This document shows, in pieces, positions 33,330-47,802 of a stretch of DNA of 64,000 nt. The notes under the pieces were generated by a model. It did not search any database and was not told the DNA's origin. It saw only the letters and a program-made list of their open reading frames with translations. Source of the stretch: Nymphaea colorata (lineage: Eukaryota; Streptophyta; Magnoliopsida; Nymphaeales; Nymphaeaceae); NCBI RefSeq assembly GCF_008831285.2, contig NC_045142.1:22629300-22693299 (forward strand). The letters are read 5' to 3'. A program made the translations under genes and the position numbers. Numbering within the stretch: the stretch's first letter is position 1; every line of letters starts with the position of its first letter.

Positions 33330-36300
33330 CACCCCCTCAAGCTGAGCGTGGCAGGGACAATGCTCAGCTTGTCTCTAAATTCTTTGAATTTTGCATATCC
33401 AAGAGGTTTGGTCAATCCATCTGCGACTTGCTCGGGTGATCTAATAAAGTTGATTGAGATATGTCCCTTTGTTACATGATCTCGCACAAAATGGAAATCA
33501 ACTTCAATGTGCTTTGTCCGAGCATGAAAAACAGGGTTTGCTGCTAAGTATAATGCACCTATATTGTCGCACCACAGTATTGGAGTTCCAGTGCATGATA
33601 TGCCCAACTCAATTAGTAGAGCTTTCAGCCATAAGAGTTCTGCAGCAGCACATGCGAGAGATTTATATTCAGCTTCTGTACTTGAACGAGCCACGGTTCG
33701 TTGCTTCTTAGATGCCCAAGAAATAAGATTATTACCCAAGAATGTTACACACCCTCCTGTTGATTTCCTATCTTCAATACTTCCAGCCCAATCGGCATCA
33801 GCAAATGCGCTTAAGTGAAGATGATTTGATTTTTGAATGCGTAGTCCAAGCTGGCTTGTGCCCTGTAAATATCTGAGAATGCGCTTGATGAGCCTCCAGT
33901 GGCATTCTAAGGGTTGATGCATGTATTGACATGCTCGATTTACTGCAAATGCCACATCCGGACGTGTGAGGGTGAGATATTGTAATGCTCCCACCACGCT
34001 CCGATAGAGAGTAGGATCTGAGAACGGAGCGCTAGACCCTAAAACATGGCCGGTAGACATAGGGGTTTGGACCGGCTTGGCATTGGTCATGTGAGCTTTC
34101 TGTAATATATTGTTAAGCTAGGCTCCTTGCTGAAGAATCAAACAGTCGGGCTGCCTGGTCACCTCTATGCCAAGAAAATATGATAAATTTCCCAAGTCTT
34201 TGACTGAAAAAGATGCTCGAAGTTTGGCGAGAGTCTGATCTATGAGAGCATCAGATGATCCAGTGATAATAACATCATCAACATAAACTAAGATATATAT
34301 CTTTTCACACCCTTGGTGGAAAATAAATAGAGACGCGTCTGATTGGGATACCTGAAAACCAATGTTGCTGAGAAAAGTACTTAGGCGTTGATACCATGCT
34401 CGAGGAGCCTGCTTTAATCCATACAACGCTTTGTTGAGTTTGCAAACATGAGACGGGAAGCGTGGATCTTTAAACCCTTCTGGTTGGGTAATGTATACGT
34501 CTTCATTAAGAACGCCATTTAGGAATGCATTATCAAAGTTGAGCTGGCGAAGAGACCACGCATGTTGGACAGCAATAGTGAGAATGACGCGAATTGTAGT
34601 GGGCTTAACCGTGGGACTGAAAGTCTCCAAATAGTCTATCCCAGCTTCTTGTAAAAATCCTCGAGCCACCAGACGTGCTTTATACCTTGAAATGGAACCA
34701 TCAGCAGTGCGTTTGATCTTGTATATCCACTTAGTATCAATAATATTATACTCTGGGCGTTGTGGAACTAGATTCCAAGTTTGATTTTTATGCAGGGCAT
34801 CTATCTCTTGTCTCATAGCGTTAATCCAGTGAGTAACACTTTTGGCTTCCTTGAATGTGGCTGGCTCCTGCTCGACTCCCTTCTTTGTTTGAGCGGAGAA
34901 CGTCTTGGGTTTGAGAGAACCTGTCATAGAACGAGTAACCATTTTATGAGGTGACGCACCTGTTGTAGGACGTGTGACCATTCTATGTAAGTGTGTTAAT
35001 GATCGTTGAGCAGGGGTGATGATGTCTTGACTTCCCCTTGTAGATGGTTGATCTGGAACAACAGTAACATGTGATACGTCTTGCTGAGTGTGGATTGCTT
35101 TGGTCTGAGCCTCACTTGGTTGACCCTCTATATTGATTGCTGGAGAGATGACGACACTTTCTGTATGAGAGTCGCTCATTGTGATTTGTCCTGAGTTGGT
35201 TATATTGCACTTACTATGAATTTGTGAAGCCCACTGTTGAAGATCAGCTTCTTGAAGCGAGACATCACTTGTGTTGCTAGAGCCTCTAGAGTGTTCATCA
35301 AAATAAACATGACGAGAAATTATCACTCGCCTTGATTTAGGATCTAGACATACATATCCCTTGTGTCGACTCCCATATCCAATAAAAATGCATGGAGTTG
35401 TCTTTGGCTGAAACTTGTTGTCATTACTCAACGTCAATAGTGGATAGCACTTGGATCCAAAAACTCTAAGACAGCTGTAATCTAGAACTTGATTGAATAT
35501 CATTTGAAATGGTGAATTTCGGTCTAGTTTGAGAGTAGGCAGCCGATTGATTATATAGACTGCCGTTCTGAAGGCTTCCACCCAAAACCGATGGTGAAGT
35601 TGAGCATCATGAAGCATGCTTAATCCGGTCTCAACTACATGTCGATTTTTCCTTTCTACAATCCCATTTTGTTCGGGTGTATATGGACATGAAAAACGGT
35701 GCATAATTCCCTGGTTTTCCAACTCATTTTCCAGAATGTTATTGCAAAATTCTCCTCCATTGTCTGATTGAACAGTTTTGATAGTGGTTCCCAACTGGTT
35801 TTCCACAAGAGTTTTGAAATTGACGAAACACTGATATACGTCACTTTTATTTTTCAATGGAAACAACCAAGTAAAGCGGGAATAATTATCAACAATCAAT
35901 AGAAAATACTTAAAACCATCTTTGGACTCTACTGGGGCTGGTCCCCAAACATCCATGTGAAGAAGTTCAAGAGGTTTAGCAGCATGAAAAGACGACAAAG
36001 GAAACTGCAACTTATGCGCCTTTCCGATTAAGCAATGTTCACACACCTTTTTCGGAATAGGACTGTTTATTGAGATGTAACTGAGAGCATTAAGCAAAGA
36101 TACTATGTTCCTATTTGCATGTCTGAGACGCCGATGCCATTCCTCATACGACCCTCGAACCTTCTTTATTTGTTGAGCCACACACGCCTTCTTGATGTCA
36201 TCACTAGGTCTGGTCTTTACTTGAACCGGGTAAAGACCATTACTAGTTTTCGGTCCTCGAAGAAGTATTGCTCCTGTCTTGTGATCCTTGATCATAAATT

Positions 36301-37522
36301 CAGATGGAGTGAATTCAAAAATGCAATCGTTGTCAGATGTAAAACGACCCACAGAAATCACATTGTGTGCTATCTTGGGAACATGTAGGCTATTTTTCAG
36401 AATGAAATCAGTCCCTTGTATATTAACATGTAAGTCCCCAATGTGAGAAATAGGAAGACACTTACCGTTTCCAACCATCACGGATTCGGAGCCTGAGTAC
36501 GTTTGCTTGTTCTCGAGATTGTCGCCACTGGCGACAATATTGTTTGTTGCCCCTGTGTCTGGATACCAATATTCATCACCTGACTCTTGTAATGTTAAGG
36601 CGGAAAAAGCACGAGGATTGATATCCCAGCACGTCTTGGCTGTGTGACCCTTACGGCCACAATATTGACACTCGACGATCTTCTTGGGTGGCAGGGTAGT
36701 TTGCTGGTGGTGCGGCTGTGAAGGATTATTCGGATGAACACTAGTCATTTGTTTGTTGAACTGATTTTGGGTCGGCTGAAGAAATTGGTTTCTACCACGA
36801 CCGCCTCTTCCTTGATAATAGCCTCGACCGCGCCCACGTGCGCGGCCTCGAATGGTGTTGAAGGCTGTTATAGTAACTTGTCTTTCCATAGGCGACTCGG
36901 TAACATCATTTTTTATAAGTTGAAGACGTGTTTCTTGATTCAATAAAAGATCATAAAGCTCGACAAAACTAGGCAATTTTGTTGAGGACGTGACTATAGA
37001 AGTGATCAAACTTTCATACTTTGATGGGAGTCCATTAAGTATGATTTGAACTAAGTCTTCACTTGGAGTGTGACAGCCAGCCGCATCAAGGGAATCAACT
37101 AGAAATTTGACTTTTTGCAAGTAAGAGGTCATGTCAGAGTTACCTTTCTTGATGAACATCAATTCTTTCTTTAATAACATGACTCGCAGTGGAGACGGGG
37201 AGCCATAAGATTTTTCCAACGCCACCCAAGCTTCTCGCGCTGAGTGAGTCCTGATTATTTGACCGAGGACAGCTTCGGAAACGGTGGCTTTGATCCAACT
37301 CAAAACCAATTGATCTGATTTTCTCCATGCGGCGAACTCAGGATTGAGTTCATCTTTGTCATTTCTTACAATCATTTCTGGTGGAGCTTCACCAGATCCG
37401 TCGACAAACTTCATCAAATCTTGAGATATCATCACAGACTCAAGTTGACTCCTCCACAGTAAATAGTTATCTCTGTTTAGCTTTACAGAGACGAGACTTG
37501 CGATTGACGACGACGATGCCAT
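33275..37522 (-). CDS. copia 3 gag-pol polyprotein, one internal stop
   Basis: Start chosen at 37522 ('MASSSSIASLVSVKLNRDNY'), where copia Gag similarity begins; an in-frame upstream ATG at 37798 adds 92 residues of leader reading. Domains, numbered from 37522: Gag 1-270; zinc knuckle 'CQYCGRKGHTAKTC' about 282; protease 'PDTGATNN' about 320; integrase zinc site, then Asp in 'LLHMDVWG' about 523, Asp in 'QSDNGGEF' about 586, Glu in 'VERKNR' about 622; reverse transcriptase with 'YVDD' about 1080; RNase H with 'ADADWAGS' and 'RSSTEAEYKS'. Codon 1135 (34118-34120) is TAG in 'QQGA*LNNIL'; reading continues in the same frame to 33275. All catalytic residues I can check are present. The frame runs through the polypurine tract and 55 bp into the LTR. 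Confidence 0.93.
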
Positions 37523-37989
37523 GTGATTAGTGGCAAATCGAGCGATGATAGCCTCGGTGGGACTTCCTTGTTCAAACACAAAAAGGAAGAGATGACACGT
37601 TCCTCGGTGAATAGGTGAACAAAAGAGAGTAACAGCACGCTCCTCGGTGAGGCTAGAAATAGCGTGTCCTTCCCTTTTTTTTTTTAGAGCTAGGAAAGGA
37701 CTAACAGCCGTGGCCTTCCTTTTTTTTTGTTGAGAGAAAAAGGAGGCACACGCCTCGGTGAAAGCAGAAACAACGCACGGTGAGAAGGAGTCGCACAAGC
37801 AAAAAAAAAAAAAAGGGAGGCACGTGCCTCGGTGAAACCGTGCTGCTGCCTGCTCGATGAAGACAGGAAGCAGCAGCGCACTCCTCGGTGAAGACCTCGG
37901 TGGCTTTCACTTGCTTGCCAAAAGCATGAAACTGCACACGCGTAGATGCAGGATGCGGAAGTCCACAGTGAAGAAACTGTGGTTGCAGT
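37523..37989 (-). promoter_or_regulatory. copia 3 long 5' leader with repeated CTCGGTGA motif
   Basis: Between the primer site and the Gag start. On the plus strand 'cctcggtga' or 'cctcggtgg' occurs seven times, near 37552, 37602, 37642, 37752, 37827, 37883 and 37895, often inside a 'cacg(t/c)(g/t)cctcggtgaa' context. Two A/T homopolymer runs (37678-37685, 37801-37814) sit between them. It looks like an amplified motif in a structured RNA leader; a packaging or translation role is only inference. Confidence 0.6.
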
Positions 37990-38001
37990 GCTCTGATACC
38001 A
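37990..38001 (-). other. copia 3 primer-binding site (initiator-Met tRNA)
   Basis: Minus strand 'tggtatcagagc', complementary to the 3' end of plant initiator-Met tRNA, directly next to the 5' LTR. It primes minus-strand cDNA. Confidence 0.9.
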
Positions 38002-38391
38002 TGAAAGAAAGAGGAACAGTGAGAGAGAAAGAGAGAGAGAGACGACACAAAGAATGGCTAACTCTCTTGCGTTGTTATGCAAGGGATATCTTCTCCTTTA
38101 TATAGTGTGTAGCACGTTACAAGGTATGGAAAGAATACAACACTTCAAGAAATATGAGATAATTACAACCTGTAAGGAAATACACCATAACGATTGAGAG
38201 GAAGGGGAAAGAAAAGTTTGAATTCAAACTTTTCTTTCCTTAGTTGGGTTGCTCCTCCAATGACGTTTTCTCCTTGCTAAGTTTAGTGGATTTGATTTCC
38301 ACTATTCCTCAAGGAAGATCTTTTACATTGCCAAGGTTAGTGGATTTGATTTCCACTGATTTCTCCTTGACAACGAGGAGGATCTTTTACA
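38002..38391 (-). repeat. copia 3 5' LTR (right)
   Basis: 390 bp, same features as the left LTR; palindrome at 38206-38239. This LTR holds the element promoter, reading leftwards (antisense to the FtsH-like gene), and lies 103 bp upstream of candidate exon D. Confidence 0.95.
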
Positions 38392-38471
38392 ATATCACCA
38401 TAAGTTCTTCCAAACATGGCTTAATCCTGAATCATTTTCCTTTTGATTCCTGTTGACTATCGTGTTCCTGA

Positions 38472-40702
<2,231 letters not shown>

Positions 40703-40818
40703 TTAGCGTTGAAACGAAATGGAGTACGATCCGGTATTAGGGTCTTTGACAGCCTTAAAGTTGTCCAAGCTCATGCCAAACCGCCCTAAGACAGAATTGC
40801 CAAGATCCTTCAGCTTTC
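40703..40818 (-). CDS. TTC1-type TPR protein, last exon
   Basis: Reading leftwards from an acceptor 'gccaattgcag|' at 40819, the exon gives 'KLKDLGNSVLGRFGMSLDNF' then 'KAVKDPNTGSYSISFQR' and a TAA at 40703-40705. This is the distinctive C-terminus of the TTC1/TPR1 family: a GNxxLxxFGxSxDNFxxxxDxxTGSYSIxF tail after the tetratricopeptide repeats. Members are cytosolic co-chaperone-like proteins (family knowledge). The exon starts with the last two bases of a codon (phase 1), so an upstream exon is required, but no TPR exon was found to its right in this window. Duplication copy 2 begins only 326 bp away on that side. It may be an isolated remnant or be followed by a long intron. Confidence 0.7.
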
Positions 40819-41144
40819 CTGCAATTGGCACAGAACGAGATTGCTTACAACCTATTTTCACATTGATGTGTAATTCTTAAGTGCCTGTATCACTGGAATT
40901 AGTCATCACCAAGCATGCTCGAGTGCATGTCCAAGTAAGCGCGAGAGAGAGAAAGAGAGAGATTTTATTCTAGTTCAAGCAATCATGAAAATCAATATAA
41001 TAATAGCAAGGAAAACAAGGGAGCAATTCCAAAGCAGTCCAAAAGCACCATTTCGGAGTCAGCATAAGTCCAAAAGCACCAAAGAAGTCATGGTTGAGGT
41101 TTCTGCTGATTTAGGGAAGCATGTGTTTTTGAAAATCATGGAGG
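40819..41144. other. Intron or flank upstream of the TTC1-type exon
   Basis: Short GA-rich tract at about 40944-40962. The duplicated phrase 'gtccaaaagcacca' occurs at 41037-41050 and 41069-41082. No TPR exon seen. Confidence 0.4.
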
Positions 41145-41888
41145 AAAGAAACATGTGGCCGGAGTATTCCAGGTGTTACCAATGACCATCAAGGTGGAGA
41201 AATGCTGGTCGCATCTACCAATTAACATCATCCGATGGTTAAGGTTAGCCAAATCTCCTAATCCTTGGTTGGGCTTCCACAATTCTTTGTCTTTTGGTTG
41301 GTCTGAGTAAAATCAAGATCTGAATATTACTCTTGAAAACTTTCGATCACAAATATCTGAAGGACAGAGATAGACAATTTAACCTATTTTCCATGTTGTT
41401 TGGCAGCAAAAACACATATAAATCAACTCTAAAGATTGAAGCTTGTACATGAAATAATAGAACTATTGTTTCATAAACCTATTTCAATCTTTGTGGCATT
41501 CACAAAGTGTCTTTCCTGCCAAACAACCCATGAGGAAACCACAATAACTGATGAATAAATACATTCGAAGAAGAGATTTTGGTAGTGGTGTTTGAAGGAT
41601 TTTTTTATTGCTCGTGCCCTTATAAGCCATGGTGGTTCCTGCTCCAAAAACAGTCCATTGACCCGCTGAAATCATGAACATTCATGGGTTCAAAAATGAA
41701 AAAACCTCTCTCTGTCTGTAGTTCATGGGACTGACGCCTGCACTGAGGAGCTGCAGGCACTATAGCCATAGCATTTTGATGCCATGATGCCATCTCATAA
41801 CATAAGCTGTTATTAAAAAATTATCGATTATGTTATTGCAACAATGGTTTATGATGCTGTGATGCCATTTGATAACATCATCCAATTG

Positions 41889-41891
<3 letters not shown>

Positions 41892-41981
<90 letters not shown>
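41892..41981. repeat. (AT)n microsatellite, about 45 units
   Basis: About 90 bp of AT dinucleotide, twice the length of its counterpart at 9288-9331. Confidence 0.9.
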
Positions 41982-41983
<2 letters not shown>

Positions 41984-42675
41984 CCTCTGACCATGTTGAA
42001 ATCCATCATCACAACCGCATTTGCATCAGATGAATGTGATTGAACACATCGCCTGATACATTTTATCGAGTGATGTACTGTGAGAGGTAAGAGGATTTTC
42101 CTTTCAAACCCAGACTATGAAATCCACAAATTTATATATGAGAGTACTTACACGTCCTGATCACTAGCATTTTTCCTTGATAACAGTAATTGGCAGGTGC
42201 TACTTGGCGACTAATAATATTTTACATTAACAAAGTCATGCTTTGGGTGTTTTTCATCCTCTCTCAAGGGCGCAAAAGGTTCCATGTTCGGGTTAAGCTA
42301 CAAGTTTTTCTTCACATGCATGACCCATAAATGTTATTAATAGACAAATTTAGGGTGGTGACGAATCCTCCCCCAGCCATATATAGTGTGTTTGATTGCC
42401 TTTGTGCAAAGCATCTCACGATGCCCTACCTTGTTTGTATACACATTGCTCAACAGAGCGTCACGTGACCCTCCTTCTTTGCCGTGTGCACCCAGCACAA
42501 AGAAAGCTCATGGTTTTGGGGGGTTGATGATAAAGCCGGCGGTCCCGTGTTTGAATGGAGAGAGATGCTAAGAGACACTCCAACCATCTCAAACAGCCTC
42601 CCCACAATTCAATGCACTTTTGGTGACTTGTAAGTGGTCCAAAAAAGTAGGGCTGTGCAAATGGTTAAAGATTGA

Positions 42676-43187
42676 ACACGCCCTCAGCTTATAAGCTGGT
42701 GGAGAAGCTTTGGCTGTTGTAGGTGGACGATTGAAGTGTATCAAACATAGATGGTGTTTGGCAGAAGGAGGGGTCACAAGGGCGGTACATCATCCGTATG
42801 AGGTCGTTACCTGTGTCCATGATGGCCCAGTAGAGGCTAGCGAGAGTTTCATGAGAAACTTGTCGGGGCCAGGCATCATGGGGCTGGAGACCATGCTGGT
42901 GATATTGGCAAACCATGAAGCAATTTGGCAGAAGCGCAACATGAAAAGGGAGCCGCTAGCTCGGTTCGTTGAGCTAGAATGGATGAAGAGTCGTAGAGAG
43001 GTGAGCGAGATGAATATCGATGAATGAGGTCTACGGCGAAGCCCAGGGATTTGGAAGCGAAGATGGTGATAGGGTTACACACTGCAAGTAGGAGGAATGT
43101 TAAGGTGGAGAAGAATGCAGCCAAGGTGGGTGCTAAAAAGGTGGCTGTATTGTAGAGAAATGGGTTGATATTTATAATGGAAGCCAT
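42676..43187 (-). pseudogene. Nepenthesin/CDR1-like aspartic protease pseudogene, N-terminal fragment (copy 2)
   Basis: From 43187 ('MASIININPFLY') the frame reads a signal-like hydrophobic stretch, 'GFAVDLIHRYSSRSPLYDSS' and 'ILAQRTELAA', the usual propeptide opening of CDR1/nepenthesin proteases, and stays open to a stop at 42876. A frame change then leads to 42689-42916 with 'LYWAIMDTGNDLI', the catalytic D-T-G intact but Trp after 'LI' replaced by Arg, and 'PSMFDTLQSSTYNSQSFSTS'. It stops there; the rest of the first lobe and all of the second lobe are missing. Compared with copy 1 it lacks a 14-bp deletion and one stop, so copy 1 decayed further after duplication. Confidence 0.78.
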
Positions 43188-43199
43188 AGTTATCGTCAA

Positions 43200-43650
43200 C
43201 CATTTTTGTGTCTTTTCATTGCACTCAGTAAAATCAAGATATGAATATTAGTCTCAAAGACTTTCAATCACAACTATTTGAAGGCTTTCAATCACAAATA
43301 CTTGAAGGAAGGACGTACGCACTTTAACAAATGCCCTAAGGTGACCGCAATAGCTGGTGAATACATTGGAAGAAGAGATTATCATAGTGGTGTTTGAAAT
43401 TTTTTTTATCAATGTTGCCTTTGTAAGGCAGGGTTGTTCCTGCTAGAAAAGCCATCCATTAACCTCCTTAGACCATGAACCTTGAAGTGTTTGAAATTGA
43501 AAATCTCTCTCCCACACACACCTTCTCTCTATACATATGTATGTAGATGTCTGTCCACCCCACGATATCATGGGCTCTCATTTGCTGATAGTTCATCGGG
43601 CAGAGGCTCATGCACTGAGGGTTTGCAGGTATGCTATGGCCATATCATTA
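43200..43650. repeat. Upstream flank of aspartic protease copy 2
   Basis: Equivalent of 10562-11010; nearly identical. Confidence 0.5.
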
Positions 43651-46600
43651 TGTGCCTCTTTTATACTTTTATATATAGAGAGAAAAATTAGATAGTGACT
43701 ATGATTATTCAAAGTCACTCTCCTCGCTCCTGAGGACTGTTTGATCTACTATAATGAATGGACAAGAGAAAACTAAAGAGAACGCCTTCTTCTTATTGCA
43801 AAGCTGGCTTGTTTGTGGAATTTACTGACTGGTTTTCTGGCGGAACGCATCCTCATTATTGCAAAGCCGAGCAAATTCCTGGTGTCGATGGTCTTCTTAT
43901 CCCTTGCCATGGAGTCTTTATTTCTTTCTTGTAAATGTTTCTTTTTGCCCGTCTCCCCTAATCTATTTGAAACTGCCTCTTTTGTTATGGAAAACTGCTT
44001 CGAAAAGATCTTTCTCAGTTGTTTTACGTGTCAGATCGCATGTTCCTTGGGATACTGCCTGTTGTTTGGAAACGACATCCATTTATTTTCAAAATTTTGC
44101 AATCTGTCTTGTTCTTTTATAACCACCTCATTCATGTTTGAACAGCAATAATACTGCTCATACATATATAGACACATATAGTGACTATATGTGTACATTT
44201 GGCTCTATCAGTTGTTTATTCCACATGCATTCGATTGTACTAGTTGGTTATCTGAGAGAGAACCACCGTGACATGTACTATCACATGTTTTTCCTCACAC
44301 CCATTTGGTTGCATTAAATGAACGTAGTCGATAACAGACAACACACAATGCCCGATAAACATTCCTCTACACTATCATGTGTTCAATAGTAGCACAAAAA
44401 ATGGAAACGTGCAGTAATGTACTGTTGCATGCAGGTGCATTAAATGTGGTATGTTCAGAACAATTTGAATTATATTTATAAATACAAGAGAGGCAGCAGG
44501 TAATATTCTATTTCGAAAGGTAATGGCGATGAAGAAGGAGAAACATAATTTGTTTAGTGATAATTTACAGCAGATTGATCATGCAATATTGTACATACTA
44601 TCTCATTAACACTACCATTAGGATTATGGTAGGTGGATCATTTTTATAGTTTGTCTTCTCCTCACATGTTTTGCAAGATGCAATGGAGTTGACGCAACAA
44701 AGACTTGCAAATGAAAAACGCTACATTCTCAGCCATGCCGTCATGGTAGTTTAGTTTTTTGAAATGCATTTATAGCTTGCTTGACCTACAAGATTTTTTA
44801 TGTCTTCTATCATGATGCATAGAGTGCAGTCTGCTGCAAGCCCTTTGGTTGTGGTTTCATCCATGCTATGCTTCTCGACCCTTTGCTGAACTCATTTCAA
44901 GTGGTTCTGCTTCCAACCTTGTGGGAATAGTACTATTGTTGGGTATTATACGTTCTTGACATGCAGAACAATGCTTTCTTATACTAAAATTAAATGCAAA
45001 TGCATGGACTAGTGTTGCATGATTTATGGTTATTGAAAGAATTCTTACAGAGTTAGAGCAGAATCAACCTGATTCAGTGGCAATTTTTTCATAGGAAGGA
45101 AGCTCCACGCCAAAACAATTGGTACAATTGCAGTGTTTTCGTCATCTAATACATAAAAGCAATCTACAATGATAGCAAACCTGCATTTTCATAGGATAGT
45201 ATACAACATCTCAAAAAGCATCTAACCTCCCGAAAGACAGAATTCCGTCCTCCGTCCGTGGATGGAGTACTTTACGCAACGAGTGGTTGACCTGGAACTC
45301 GTATCAGAGTGATGACTTAGTAGAGTACATTACATCACGGGTCATACTAAGAAGGCCAAACTAGATGAAGAAAAAGTTAACAAAAACCATTGACGTGAAC
45401 AATGTAGAATAAGAGGTGTTTATGGTAACAAGGAGATAAGGACAGGGTGCTGTACTGAAAGGATTGTAACTAATTACTATAACACGAGCGGACCCTCTCA
45501 TATGTTATAAGATTGTAGGTCAGGCTCATAGCCACAACCCAGCAGTTGTCGAGTAATATGAACATTCTGTGAGTGTCCCTGTTGCTAAACTACCCCTACA
45601 GAGCCAAGTTGTAGATTTTGTGGGCAATTTACCACACCTGTCCTTAATACTCTTTTTCATTTTTTTGTGTATTTTTAAACATAACAGTGCCCCTTAAAGT
45701 TTGAAATTTAAAATAAGATTTCCCCTTAGCTAGAAAATCCTACGGCTCCTATTATTCTTCAACTTTTCTGGCTGCAAACCAATGTGGTGATTTTGGACTC
45801 TCCTTAATTTCAAGGCTTTAAGCATAGACTCCCCCCGCCCAACATGTACTTCAGATTTTGGACTCTCCACAAGTTTGTGATGTACTTCATATTTTGGTGA
45901 TTGATAACCTTGCTTAGGTGATCTTGCAATCAAGTTTTAGAGTTATCATGCTCTTACTTTAAAATACATAGTTTTCTAGGACATAACATATATTCAAGTA
46001 TAATAATGTAATTGGTCTGCAAGCCCATTTGGTTACAACTGCTTGTGATATCAAATAGGTAATTTTTCACTGGGAAACTGAGGAGGGAGCCCTACATGTT
46101 ATTGAGACAGCAATTAGGTAATTAATATATAATTGACAGTCATTAGTCCACTGTCTAAGACACTAATTTCTATATTCTAATATTGCAACAGTTTGCGAGG
46201 GGGACTTATAGTGTCTGATGATATCGGTGCCATTCTGCGCAATCCAAGAAATGTTAAGTAATAACATTTGAATATTTTCCAATCACAAATTGATCAAGAA
46301 CATAGACATTTTAACATATTCCTTAGAGGTCGTTTGATTCATGCTCCTTGGCGCAGGACAGAGAGGATGTTCTGTTCTCCACACCATTGTCCTCTCCCAT
46401 TGGACAGAACGGTCCTTTGTCTAATGAAATTAGAAACAAACACCATGTAGCTATTTTGTCTAGTGTTTGTTTGATTCATGCAGAACGTCTATGATTGTTC
46501 TGTCCATTATGTCTGACGTTTGATTTGTGGGACATAGTTATTTGTTAGTGTACCTATCTTGTCGATGTGGTTGTGTATATTCTGACATCTATACCGGTGA

Positions 46601-47767
46601 GATATTCACCGCACAACCTTTTGGCACTCTCATAATCTGGATTGCGGCCTGTATCCATTGAGCAGACTCAATTGACCATAGAAAGAAAGAATGAACAAGT
46701 TAAAACAAATAATATGTTCAAAATTATTTAACTGAAAATATTAACCAAGTTCATTAAGTATTCATTTGATGGATGTGAAACTATTAAATTATTTGCCTAC
46801 TTGTTACTAGAATCTTTCATTAATGAACTTTAAATATGCAACCATTTTCTAATGGAAAAACGTCACTGAGAAACTTTTTGAGCATTAGGCTGATTCCTTT
46901 ATTCACTTAAACTTTCATGTAAAATGGTGCATTATTGCAAGACTGCAAGTAAACCGTCACTGCTAAATAGCCAGACTAATCGGTTGGACTGAGTTGTTAT
47001 CGAACCAAAACTGTTTTGGATCAGGCTAACAGGAGAAATTAATTTCTAAGCAAACTATTGAGGATCCAAAACAAAGACACAAACAGGGGGTGCCCTGAAT
47101 CCTTCAAACAGATCCTAGAATCAAGTTAAAGAGAATTTTTCCAAGAACATAATCCAAAAGGAAATGGAAACATAAGGGCAAGTTTGTAAGACTCTAAAAT
47201 AAGCTCCATGTAAGGTGAGCAGCTAGATTAAGTACCTAGAGAAAAGCAGGATAAATGTCAAAGAATTTTGTGTAAGCAAGGATAAAAGGAGCTAGTTATA
47301 TGACAGACATTCCATTGACATTTAGATACTTAGCAATTCAACAAGCTCAAGAACATTTGATTAGCAAGTGGAGTTTACATCACAAAGAAAGGATCCGTCT
47401 ACTGGTTACAACTTGCTTTATACGCTTCCCAAAATAATATTAAAAAATAAAGAAATAATTATATTTAATTTCATTAACATCAAGTTGACCAGTGCAATCT
47501 TATTTTACATTATTGAGAGATTCATATGCCTCCATTTTCAACTTAGTTTGAGTCAACAAAGGCACCATCTGGATAATTATTGAGAATTATTGATCGCGTG
47601 ATGTTCCCGACTCCTTTTTTTTTCGAAGTTTCGGTCTGACATGATTGGTGTAAGAATGCATGTCACAACACTGCAGTATTTATGTCAAATAATGTTTGAT
47701 TTATACATATTTTGGCATCCTTTTTAATATAAGTACTACATGCGTTTGATTTCATACTTTGGCCATC

Positions 47768-47770
<3 letters not shown>
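43651..47770. other. Non-coding part of duplication copy 2
   Basis: Collinear with 11011-15049. No recognised gene. Includes the 83-bp copy-specific segment at 45226-45308. Confidence 0.45.
45226..45308. other. 83-bp segment present only in duplication copy 2
   Basis: Copy 1 reads 'gcatctaa|gtgatgac' where copy 2 has 'gcatctaa' + 83 bp + 'gtgatgac'. The segment ends '...ctggaactcgtatcaga' and is more GC-rich than its surroundings. No target duplication or inverted ends, so it could be an insertion in copy 2 or a clean deletion from copy 1. Confidence 0.85.

Positions 47771-47802
<32 letters not shown>

Larger units (their letters stand above)
32934..38391 (-). mobile_element. Copia element 3: young, nearly intact Ty1/copia retrotransposon
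   Basis: LTRs at 32934-33329 (396 bp) and 38002-38391 (390 bp), TG...CA, flanked by a perfect 5-bp target duplication ATATC (32929-32933 and 38392-38396). The LTRs differ by one substitution ('gtaagaaaa' versus 'gtaaggaaa') and one 6-bp indel near the GA-rich end. An initiator-Met primer site abuts the 5' LTR (plus strand 'gctctgatacca', 37990-38001) and a polypurine tract ('cttgagggggtg', minus strand) abuts the 3' LTR. Internal coding is one long gag-pol with a single premature stop. Gag type suggests the Ale/Retrofit side of copia, tentatively. Confidence 0.97.

Noticed and set aside
33275-33430. Separate host gene overlapping the copia 3 LTR
   Set aside because: The plus-strand frame at 33182-33439 is the reverse of the end of copia pol and its LTR; the repeat at 38244 confirms that it is LTR sequence.
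37690-38082. Frames of 115-130 codons in the copia 3 leader
   Set aside because: They cross the primer-binding site and LTR edge, are rich in Ser/Phe/Leu from the GA/TC tract, and are open only because of low complexity.
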